NCBI RefSeq assembly: GCF_000787375.1
Contig: NZ_JRJU01000044.1
Coordinates: 1 to 34,512, forward strand
Source of the DNA: Halalkalibacter okhensis
GTDB taxonomy: Bacteria; Bacillota; Bacilli; Bacillales; Bacillaceae_D
Length of the DNA stretch: 34,512 nucleotides
Reading direction: 5' to 3'
Shown: in pieces, positions 22,988 to 30,053 of the stretch
Numbering within the stretch: the first letter of the stretch is position 1
Layout: the number at the start of each line of letters is the position of its first letter
Notes under the pieces: generated by a model
The model's database searches: none
What the model was told of the DNA's origin: nothing
The model's input: only the letters and a program-made list of their open reading frames with translations
Program-made: the position numbers and the translations under genes

Positions 22988-24562
22988 TTACTCTGGTGTA
23001 TTTGGAATAGTTGGATCTAATGTGAAAGTTGGTTCGTATCCTTTGTAACGAACTTCTGCTACCATCCCACCGCTCGCATGATGAAATTCATGACAGTGGA
23101 ACATCCAATTCCCAGGGTTATTAGCCTCGAAGACGATTTCGTATGTTTCACCAGGTTTAACGTTTAACGTATCCTTTAGAATCGGAGATCCTTGAATTGG
23201 GTTTCCATCTTTCGAAATTACGTTGAAAAACTCTCCGTGCAAATGCATTGGGTGATCGACCTCTGTATCGTTTACAATGGTAAACTTAACAATGTCACCT
23301 TCTTCTACTTCATAAATTTCATGGTCAGGAAATTGTTTGTCATTAATCGTGAAGGTCTCACCTCCATCTTCCGTTCCAAGAAGCATATCATACTCTTTTG
23401 TAATAACTCCAAGATTCTGTTCCATCGCCTGTCCATAAGTAGTTAAATCAAAAAATGAATAGTTTGAATCATTCTCTTGTAATTCCTCATCTTCATAACC
23501 ATCATAAATAACAGGAATTACAGTATTAAGAGTTTTCTCATTTTCTTCAGCAAATACTTGTATTCCCCACGCTCCAGGGTTTTTCATTTCTACCTCAACT
23601 TCATAGCGTTCTGCAGGTGCAATTCGAAAAGCTGTATCATTTAAAAGTTCTGGTCCATTTACAGGTTGGCCATCATAGTGTGTAATTTTAAAAGAATGAC
23701 CCGGTATAGATACTACTTGTGTGAATAGCCCTGCATTCACAAAACGAAGTTTGACTTTATTTCCTTCTTCTACTTCAATTGCTTCAATTGCAGGTGAAGC
23801 CTTACCATTTATAAGTGGTGTGTCATACATTTCATTCATCATATCTGCATGACTTAATTCACTTGCAACACCGTCCATATCACCGTGATCCATATCATTC
23901 ATTTCACTCATGTCCATGTCACCGTGGTCCATTTCACTCATTTCACCCATGTCCATGTCACCATGATCCATTTCACTCATATCAGTTCCCATTGAAGACC
24001 ATTCATCAATTACAATTACTTCATCTACATCATATGACTTATCAGCTGACGACTCAACAATAAAGACCCCATAAAGACCTTTCCCAACTTGCTTTGAACC
24101 ATCTTGGTGCGAGTGATACCAATATGTTCCTGGTACATCGGCCTGATATTCATAAGTGAACTGTTCGCCAGGCAGTATTGCATTTTGTGTTACACCAGGA
24201 ACACCATCCATCTCATTCGGAACCGGAAATCCGTGTAGATGAAGAGCAGTAGGTTCGTCTAAAGAATTGGTCACATTTAAAATTACAGTATCTCCTTCTT
24301 GAACTCTAATTTCTTGACCAGGTAAACTTCCATTATAAGTCCATGCATCATCCATGATTTCATCATTGAACATCCAGTGAGTTTCTGTAACATTTATGTC
24401 AAAAACTCTCTTTCCATCTTCTGTTGTCGCTTCCTGTGTTTGTTCTTCCTGCTGAGATTCACCATGTCCCATCGCAGAATGGTCAACAGCATCATTTGAG
24501 CAACCGGCTATAACTAAAGACAATGCCAGCGCTATACCAGCTAATCCGTATGGCTTTTTCAA
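22988..24562 (-). CDS. Multicopper oxidase lipoprotein with Met/His-rich insert
   Basis: A 524-residue laccase-like enzyme anchored by lipobox IAGC (Cys21). The four copper motifs are intact: HLHG (108-111), WYHSHQDG (148-155), HPMHLHG (437-443) and HCHEFHHASGGM (489-500), with type 1 Cys490. It should oxidise Cu(I), other metals or phenols and reduce O2 to water. Between domains, residues 195-231 form three 13-residue units of MSEMDHGDMDM type, like the Met-rich copper-feeding loops of CueO. This suggests cuprous oxidase and copper detoxification. Start is TTG, 7-8 nt after AAAAGGGG. Monocistronic, with a TTCAYA-class promoter. Confidence 0.92.
   Translation of the reverse strand: MKKPYGLAGIALALSLVIAGCSNDAVDHSAMGHGESQQEEQTQEATTEDGKRVFDINVTETHWMFNDEIMDDAWTYNGSLPGQEIRVQEGDTVILNVTNSLDEPTALHLHGFPVPNEMDGVPGVTQNAILPGEQFTYEYQADVPGTYWYHSHQDGSKQVGKGLYGVFIVESSADKSYDVDEVIVIDEWSSMGTDMSEMDHGDMDMGEMSEMDHGDMDMSEMNDMDHGDMDGVASELSHADMMNEMYDTPLINGKASPAIEAIEVEEGNKVKLRFVNAGLFTQVVSIPGHSFKITHYDGQPVNGPELLNDTAFRIAPAERYEVEVEMKNPGAWGIQVFAEENEKTLNTVIPVIYDGYEDEELQENDSNYSFFDLTTYGQAMEQNLGVITKEYDMLLGTEDGGETFTINDKQFPDHEIYEVEEGDIVKFTIVNDTEVDHPMHLHGEFFNVISKDGNPIQGSPILKDTLNVKPGETYEIVFEANNPGNWMFHCHEFHHASGGMVAEVRYKGYEPTFTLDPTIPNTPE
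23870..23980 (-). repeat. Three tandem 39-bp units encoding the Met/His/Asp-rich loop
   Basis: Units start at codons 195, 208 and 221 of the oxidase. They encode MSEMDHGDMDM plus two residues, a near-identical copy, and a diverged third, MNDMDHGDMDG. Each unit carries Met, His and Asp side chains suited to Cu(I) or Cu(II). Copy number could vary by slippage. Confidence 0.85.
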
Positions 24563-24611
24563 TGTTTATTTCCCCTTTTCCAAAAAAAATTTAATTACAT
24601 TCTCAAAAATA

Positions 24612-24643
24612 AGTCTAATAAAAAAGTATATAGAATTTATGAA
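24612..24643 (-). promoter_or_regulatory. TTCAYA-class promoter of the multicopper oxidase gene
   Basis: TTCATA (24643-24638), 5 bp, TATATA (24632-24627), 9 bp, then TAGACT (24617-24612). A closer TATACT (24630-24625) is an alternative -10. The second hexamer is the least conserved of the class. Confidence 0.55.
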
Positions 24644-24726
24644 GAAATAAAATTAAACTGCATCTTCATAAAAACGTCACACTTATTTTTCTCTGAAAAA
24701 ATAAACAAAAAGCTAAATTACGCCAA

Positions 24727-25073
24727 TCAATTTTCCTTTTTTAGAAGGATACAATTATCCTTTATTAAAAGATATATGTGAAATACATCACCTTTACACA
24801 GACCCAAAGCTCTTGTTAATTCTGTAGGAATACGAATAGAGCCTCTTTCACTCACTATCATTTTATTATCAAGAGAATGATCGGAGTTTTTTTAATAATT
24901 AGATCTTTTAAGCCATCTGCTAATCCTACTGCAACCTCTTCTCCAGGTAAGATATTTAATTTCCTCCTAATTGAACTGGGAATGGTAATGTGCTGCTTAT
25001 CCTTAAGACTACACATCAAATTACTATCAGTTAATTCTTTAACTTTTTCTTTAAAATTACTACTTATTAACAT
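24727..25073 (-). pseudogene. Tandem AbrB/SpoVT-domain regulator, frameshifted
   Basis: Two swapped-hairpin AbrB-like domains in one protein of about 115 residues. The first (CSLKDKQHITIPSSIRRKLNI then PGEEV) is followed by LIIKK and a stop at 24860-24858. The second (MIVSERGSIRIPTELTRALGL then CKGDVFHIYL) continues in another frame to a stop at 24727. Adding one A to the A7 run at 24893-24887 joins them. An AbrB-type protein with both halves would bind DNA as a transition-state-like regulator; with only the first domain it might still dimerise. ATG at 25073 has AGGTG 6 nt upstream. It has its own TTCAYA-class promoter. Confidence 0.7.
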
Positions 25074-25103
25074 TAATCTCACCTCATTTCAATGACTATT
25101 AAT

Positions 25104-25135
25104 AGAATAGGATTGAAATTTAAAGAAAGTGTGAA
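25104..25135 (-). promoter_or_regulatory. TTCAYA-class promoter of the AbrB-type gene
   Basis: TTCACA (25135-25130), 5 bp, TTTAAA (25124-25119), 9 bp, then -10 TATTCT (25109-25104). The -10 is identical to that of the C39 peptidase promoter. Confidence 0.6.
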
Positions 25136-25214
25136 GAAGTTGCAAAAATTTTATTGGTACATTTTGTGAACTAATTTTTGCTTAAATAGTTTTTAACCAA
25201 TTGACGATTCATAA

Positions 25215-25251
25215 GAAAACACATTACCCTTTGTACGGATAATGTGTTTTC
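25215..25251 (-). terminator. Terminator of the manganese transporter operon
   Basis: A perfect 12-bp stem GAAAACACATTA / TAATGTGTTTTC with a 13-nt loop, and TTTTCTT on the minus strand, 13 bp after the mntA stop codon. Confidence 0.8.
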
Positions 25252-25264
25252 TTTAAAACATAAA

Positions 25265-26197
25265 TCACTTACTTAAACCTTCAATAATTACATTAATGTT
25301 TGACTCCATCATTTTTAAATAAGTATCCCCATCTGTTCCTGCTTTTCCAAGAGAATCTGTATAAACAGTGCCTACAATAGGTACACCCGTTTCTTGTGAT
25401 ACAGTTTCCATGGTACGGCGATCTACACTTGTTTCAATAAAAAGAGATGTTATCCCTTTATCTCGCACTAGATCTATTACATCACGCATTTGTTGAGGAG
25501 AGCCTTGATTTTCAGAATTAATTTCCCAAATATACCCTGTTTCTATGTCATAGGCGGCACCAAAATATTTAAATGCCCCTTCACTTGTAATTAAAAATCG
25601 CTTATTCTCATCGATAGTCGCAATGCTTTCAATCGCTTTCTCATGCAGTTCGGATAGCTCTTGTATATATTGAGTAGCATTTTCTACATAAATACTCTCA
25701 TTCTCGGGGTCTTCTTTAATTAATGCATCGCGTATATTTTCAGTATACGTAATTCCGTTACGCAAATCGAGCCAAGCATGTGGATCAGCTTCCTCTTCTA
25801 AGCCTTTGGATTCTAAAAGAATCGGTACTACTCCTTCACTCACTAGATAAACGGGTGCATCCTCATCTCCTTTTCCGGCAACTTCAATTAACTTCCTAAA
25901 CCATCCGTTTCCTTCTTCTAAGTTTAACCCATTATAAAAGACAACATCTGCATCAGTTGTTTTCTTAACATCCTCTGGAAGTGGGTCATATTCGTGTGGA
26001 TCTGCACCGATGGGGGTTAAATTATAAATTTCTACTATATCTCCTCCGACATTTTTTGTAATATCATAAATAATAGAATAAGTCGTGACAACCTCCAATT
26101 TTTGATTCGTACTTTCTTCTTGACCAGTCGGTTTACTACCACATGCCCCAAGTAAAAACAGTGTAAGAATTGTAGTAATAAATAATAAATTTCTCAT
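25265..26197 (-). CDS. mntA: Manganese-binding lipoprotein of ABC transporter
   Basis: A 310-residue cluster A-I binding lipoprotein with lipobox LLGAC (Cys19). The ligand set is His68 (GADPHEYDP), His140 (DPHAWLD), Glu206 (TSEGAFKYF) and Asp281 (YTDSLG). This spacing and the His-His-Glu-Asp set match pneumococcal PsaA, so manganese is the expected metal. The frame opens upstream, but ATG 26197 with GGGAGAGG before it gives the normal signal peptide. It is the last gene of the ATPase-permease-binding protein operon, 28 bp after the permease. Confidence 0.93.
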   Translation of the reverse strand: MRNLLFITTILTLFLLGACGSKPTGQEESTNQKLEVVTTYSIIYDITKNVGGDIVEIYNLTPIGADPHEYDPLPEDVKKTTDADVVFYNGLNLEEGNGWFRKLIEVAGKGDEDAPVYLVSEGVVPILLESKGLEEEADPHAWLDLRNGITYTENIRDALIKEDPENESIYVENATQYIQELSELHEKAIESIATIDENKRFLITSEGAFKYFGAAYDIETGYIWEINSENQGSPQQMRDVIDLVRDKGITSLFIETSVDRRTMETVSQETGVPIVGTVYTDSLGKAGTDGDTYLKMMESNINVIIEGLSK

Positions 26198-26225
26198 ATT
26201 TCCTCTCCCTTTTACGAATATTATT

Positions 26226-27104
26226 TTAGACATTTGATTGTGTTACCAGCGCTCTATTTTTTCGAGCACGTAAAGAACGCCATAACAACCCTTGTTTAGG
26301 TGATAAGAAAAATGCCATGGCAAAAAATGTACTTGCTACAACGACAATCGTTGGTCCAGAAGCTAAATTATACGAAAAGCTAAAATAAAGACCAATTATT
26401 GAAGCAACAACGCCAAAACCAGCTGCTAGAAAAACCATAATCCCCAAGTGATTCGTCAAGAGGTAGGCAGTTGCTGCAGGTGTTATTAACATCGCTACAA
26501 CTAATACAATCCCGACTGTTTGCAATGAAGCAACTGTAGCCATTGTTAAAAGGGCCATTAACAGATAATGTATGATTTTATTAGGTAAGCCATAAGCTGC
26601 TGACATAGTAGGATCAAAGGTCGTAACAAGTAACTCTTTAAAAAATAGATAGACAGATAGTAATACTATGACTGTAACAATTAAGGTCATCCACATTTCA
26701 GAGGTAGGGACAGCCAGAACATTCCCAAATAAGATATGGTATAAATCGGTGCTACTTTGCAAGAAAGTAATAACGATAATTCCCACTGCAAAAGCAGCAG
26801 TAAACATGATGCCAATCGATGTATCATCTTTAATCCGACTATTTTGACTAATATAGCCAATGGCAATCGCTGTAAGTAAACCAGTCACTACAGCACCATA
26901 AAAAATATTGATTCCTAGCATATAAGAGATCGCAACCCCTGGAAGAACAGCATGCGAAATGGCATCCCCCATTAAGGACATCCCTCTTAAAATGATAAAA
27001 CAACCTATAACTCCACAAACAATCCCTACTAGAACTGATGTAAGTAATGCTCTTTGTAAAAACTCATATTGTAAAATAGACTCATAGAAAGCAATTATAC
27101 TCAT
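26226..27104 (-). CDS. mntC: Manganese ABC transporter permease
   Basis: A 292-residue ABC-3 family permease with eight or nine membrane helices. GMSLMGDAISHAVLPGVA is the conserved region contacting the ATPase, and MLITPAATAYLL is also typical. ATG at 27104 overlaps the ATPase stop codon (ATGA), showing translational coupling; the longer open frame from 27179 is not used. B. subtilis mntABCD has two permeases, while here there is one, so the channel should be a homodimer, as in psa and sit systems. Confidence 0.92.
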   Translation of the reverse strand: MSIIAFYESILQYEFLQRALLTSVLVGIVCGVIGCFIILRGMSLMGDAISHAVLPGVAISYMLGINIFYGAVVTGLLTAIAIGYISQNSRIKDDTSIGIMFTAAFAVGIIVITFLQSSTDLYHILFGNVLAVPTSEMWMTLIVTVIVLLSVYLFFKELLVTTFDPTMSAAYGLPNKIIHYLLMALLTMATVASLQTVGIVLVVAMLITPAATAYLLTNHLGIMVFLAAGFGVVASIIGLYFSFSYNLASGPTIVVVASTFFAMAFFLSPKQGLLWRSLRARKNRALVTQSNV

Positions 27105-27847
27105 GATATTGTCATCCCCATTTCCTCTAAAAAGGATAATTGTCCATGGTAAGCTTTCGAAATTATCTCTGGTCGACATACCTCGTGTACAGATCCATAT
27201 TTGATTAGTTCTTTATTTAGTAACAACAACTCATCAAAATACGCACCTGCTTTACTTAAATCATGATGGACAATGAAAACGGTTTTTCCTTCATCTCGCT
27301 GTTCACGCAAAATGTTAATAATGGTTTCCTCACTTGTCACATCGATCCCGACAAATGGTTCATCAAGAAAAAACAATTCTGGATTTTGAGCTAACGCCCT
27401 AGCAACGAATACTCGTTGCTGTTGCCCACCCGATAACTCTCCAATTTGACGCTGACTATACTCTTTCATCCCAACTTTTTTTAAACATTCATAGGCCCAT
27501 TCTCTTTCTCTTTTCTTTGGTCGTTTAAACAAGCCAAGTTTCGGATATGTTCCGATCAAGACTGTATCAATCACTGTAATAGGGAAGTCCCAGTCAATAG
27601 TGCTACGTTGAGGGACATAGGCAATTTTCTCCCGCATTTCCTGAATCGATTTACCTGCGATGTTTATTTCACCCTTATCTTTTGGGATCAAATGCAACAG
27701 TGATTTTAATAAAGTTGACTTTCCCGCCCCATTTGGACCGATGATTCCAACAATTTCCCCTTTTTTTGTGGAGAATGATATATTTCTTAACACTTCTTTT
27801 CCGTGATAGGAAACATGTAAATTCTGAATTAATAATATGTCGTCCAA
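27101..27847 (-). CDS. mntB: Manganese ABC transporter ATP-binding protein
   Basis: A 248-residue ABC ATPase with Walker A GPNGAGKST (37-45), Q-loop, signature LSGGQQQR, Walker B ELFFLDEP and H-loop IVHHD. DWDFPITV is characteristic of the metal-transporting (ABC-3) subgroup. Start is TTG at 27847, 7 nt after AAGGAGTG. First gene of the operon, with an MntR-like operator overlapping the promoter. Confidence 0.93.
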   Translation of the reverse strand: MDDILLIQNLHVSYHGKEVLRNISFSTKKGEIVGIIGPNGAGKSTLLKSLLHLIPKDKGEINIAGKSIQEMREKIAYVPQRSTIDWDFPITVIDTVLIGTYPKLGLFKRPKKREREWAYECLKKVGMKEYSQRQIGELSGGQQQRVFVARALAQNPELFFLDEPFVGIDVTSEETIINILREQRDEGKTVFIVHHDLSKAGAYFDELLLLNKELIKYGSVHEVCRPEIISKAYHGQLSFLEEMGMTIS

Positions 27848-27882
27848 CGTTTTTCACTCCTTTTAGTTGTTTGATGATTTGC

Positions 27883-27912
27883 ATATAACTTACAAACTTT
27901 CACTAAGGCAAC
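27883..27912 (-). promoter_or_regulatory. mnt promoter with MntR-like operator
   Basis: On the minus strand TTGCCT (27911-27906), a 17-bp spacer and TTATAT (27888-27883) form a sigma-A promoter. GTTGCCTTAGTGAAAGTT (27912-27895) covers the -35 and follows the MntR box of Bacillus (TTTGCCTTAAGGAAAC type), so high manganese should repress the operon. Confidence 0.7.
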
Positions 27913-28340
27913 TTTTTGCCAAAAATAAAAGGTTCTACAAGAACACCTCTAATAAATTAATTTATGTATTTGCATTAACGAAATAAACTTGTGCTTGTAA
28001 ATTTATTTTTCCCTAGTGCAACTTTAATACCATTATATTCACTCTATTTCTAATTTACAACCTAAATATTCTGTTTATGATTGTCTATTTTAAAATAAGT
28101 CTGCAAAAAAAAGAGTCGAATCGTAGTTACTATGCGATCTGACTCTTTTTTTGCACACTTATTCTCTTTCTACTAGAATAAACCTTGAAAATTTGATCTT
28201 TTGCTACCTGTTATAACTCCTCTTTTCCGCCGGCTAGACAAGTACACTATTGAATCGTAGAAAATATTCCAGTTCAAGTAAGAAGTATGATTGGTTCCAA
28301 AATGCATAAAGTCAGCCTCAGTTTCCACTTGCAAAACTAT
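27913..28340. other. Gap between mnt promoter and transposition genes
   Basis: No gene is seen. Apart from the large hairpin at 28102-28155 it is AT-rich. The left end of the Tn7-like element should lie in or near this stretch, but I could not find repeated TnsB-binding sites, a convincing TGT terminus or a 5-bp target duplication by eye. Confidence 0.4.
28102..28155. terminator. Large bidirectional hairpin downstream of the transposition genes
   Basis: TGCA, an A8 run and GAGTC pair with GACTC, a T7 run and TGCA; an inner ATCG/CGAT pairing shortens the loop. T-runs occur on both strands. It probably ends transcription of the minus-strand tniQ gene. Confidence 0.65.
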
Positions 28341-29858
28341 TTATATTCTATCTATAGCATCTTTTAAAGGGTGTTTATTTATTTCTTCAGTTGTATTACT
28401 AACTCTAGTAGTTGTTTTTGATGGGCAGATTTTTTGATAATCTATATTTATAGTTGCACGTTCCCCCCATGAATGGAATACAAAAGGCCCTCCTTTGACA
28501 ATAGGAACCTCTATGATAAAGGGTTCTATATAATCACCATGAGTAACCAGATCCGGTATATCAGCTTTCCCTAAACTAAGTTGTTCCAGTATATAATTAA
28601 AGTAGTTAATAGCTAAATAATAAACTAAACGTTTTAGGAGTTTAATAAATTCTTGAACATTATCTAGGTCGGTAATTTCAAACATACTATTAAGGTCATC
28701 AGTTAATAAATACAGAAATTCTCTATCTACATGATTAGCATAGTCAAGTCGCCTTTTGTATAAGCGATCTGAATATGATTGTGAATTATCTACATCATAG
28801 ATCTGATCAAAACCTTGGATTGCGTATCGCCATTGGAGATATGCTTTAGCAATAGGGCAACAATTTCTCGAATGTAAATTTTTTTTCATACGGATTAGGC
28901 AATGTTTATGCTTTGAATAAATCTCTTTTCTTAATTTTCTAGCCGTACAGTTTATTATTGTCTTGGTCTCTTGAAAAATAATTTCGTTATATTTGATTCC
29001 GAATCCATAATATTTTAATGAAGATTGATTAGTTTTGATAGGGAAATTAAGTGCATTTAATTTCTTAACTGTAGTATGGTTCTCCCTTAGATCCTTTGTA
29101 TGGATAAAATTGTTCTTAATGTTATTGGAAGTTTTCAATAAATTTCTAATCATTGTATAACTATTATCATCGGTTTCTTTTTTATCTACAAAAAACAAGG
29201 ATGAGGTTATAATTTTTTTCTCATCAGGTGGAAGTAACATCCACTCTTTTAATTCAGTAAATTTTATTTTATGGAAAGTTGGTTGATACCACTTCGGGCG
29301 ATACGGATTGATGAAATTACTAAAGGTATTCCCGCAGTTACACTGAAAGGAATTAAGCTTGTTCCTAAAGTTAGTTCGATATTGTTGGTTATTTTCCGAA
29401 TTGCCGCAGCAAATTGAAGATGAGTTAACTAAGGGGATTTGGTGAAAGGGACATATATTATTAAGTAATTTAAACTGGTGCAATAAGCTATGAAACCCTT
29501 GCGTAATACATTGAGGACAAAAATAAAGTTGAGGATAAAAATATTTTAATAGATTATTTTTTCCATCATAAATTGGATCAGTCAGAAGATTAATCATTGA
29601 TTGGTTATGCTCAAATAAAGAAAAGCTAAATATTTGTTTGAAATTCATATCATCTATGCCTTCTAAGGTGAAAAGATCAATAAACCTGGCATTCATATTT
29701 GACTTTACTGGTCTTACGTATTCTGTACCTATTAAACCTAAAAAGTCTCTAGTTGTAAGTGCATTAGCATATTTAATTTTTTCAATTATTGTCCATGGTG
29801 AATCAAAAGGACATACCCACTTACTATTCCAAGTGACTTCCCCTATAAAACGTCTCAA
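28341..29858 (-). CDS. tniQ: TniQ/TnsD-family target-selection protein, distal copy
   Basis: About 505 residues. The N-terminal DSPWTIIEKIKYAN region and zinc-finger blocks (YFCPQCITQGFHSLLHQF, ICPFHQIPL, FQCNCGNTF) are typical of TniQ/TnsD, which link a DNA target to TnsC. It is clearly related to the proximal copy at 30054-31670 but diverged throughout, so the two may recognise different sites. TTG at 29858 has GGAGG 8 nt upstream; a TTG at 29873 overlaps the RBS. A terminator lies between the two copies, so this one may be expressed separately, though no firm promoter is visible in the 195-bp gap. Confidence 0.82.
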   Translation of the reverse strand: MRRFIGEVTWNSKWVCPFDSPWTIIEKIKYANALTTRDFLGLIGTEYVRPVKSNMNARFIDLFTLEGIDDMNFKQIFSFSLFEHNQSMINLLTDPIYDGKNNLLKYFYPQLYFCPQCITQGFHSLLHQFKLLNNICPFHQIPLVNSSSICCGNSENNQQYRTNFRNKLNSFQCNCGNTFSNFINPYRPKWYQPTFHKIKFTELKEWMLLPPDEKKIITSSLFFVDKKETDDNSYTMIRNLLKTSNNIKNNFIHTKDLRENHTTVKKLNALNFPIKTNQSSLKYYGFGIKYNEIIFQETKTIINCTARKLRKEIYSKHKHCLIRMKKNLHSRNCCPIAKAYLQWRYAIQGFDQIYDVDNSQSYSDRLYKRRLDYANHVDREFLYLLTDDLNSMFEITDLDNVQEFIKLLKRLVYYLAINYFNYILEQLSLGKADIPDLVTHGDYIEPFIIEVPIVKGGPFVFHSWGERATINIDYQKICPSKTTTRVSNTTEEINKHPLKDAIDRI

Positions 29859-30007
29859 TATTGTGCCCTCCAAACTTATTATTAAATAATGTCAGGGTTA
29901 TTCTTCTACTAGTATTGACAAGAAATTCTATTAATATAAGAAAATATACATAAACAGTTGGATTTTCACTAAAACCTTTATAAGGGAATTTCCTGAGATA
30001 CAGATAA

Positions 30008-30041
30008 AATAAAAAATTCGCCAGAACAATAAACTCTGACG
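30008..30041 (-). terminator. Terminator between the two tniQ genes
   Basis: On the minus strand CGTCAGA pairs with TCTGGCG (one G-U pair) around a 9-nt loop, followed by AATTTTTTATTTT. It starts 13 bp after the proximal tniQ stop codon. Confidence 0.7.
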
Positions 30042-30053
30042 ATTTCATGCAGA

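Noticed and set aside
23870-23980. CRISPR-like regular repeats
   Set aside because: The 39-bp units are contiguous, in frame and encode the Met/His/Asp loop of the oxidase; there are no spacers.
23815-24063. Plus-strand His/Pro-rich open frame
   Set aside because: It is the antisense shadow of the Met/His/Asp repeats of the multicopper oxidase, with no RBS.
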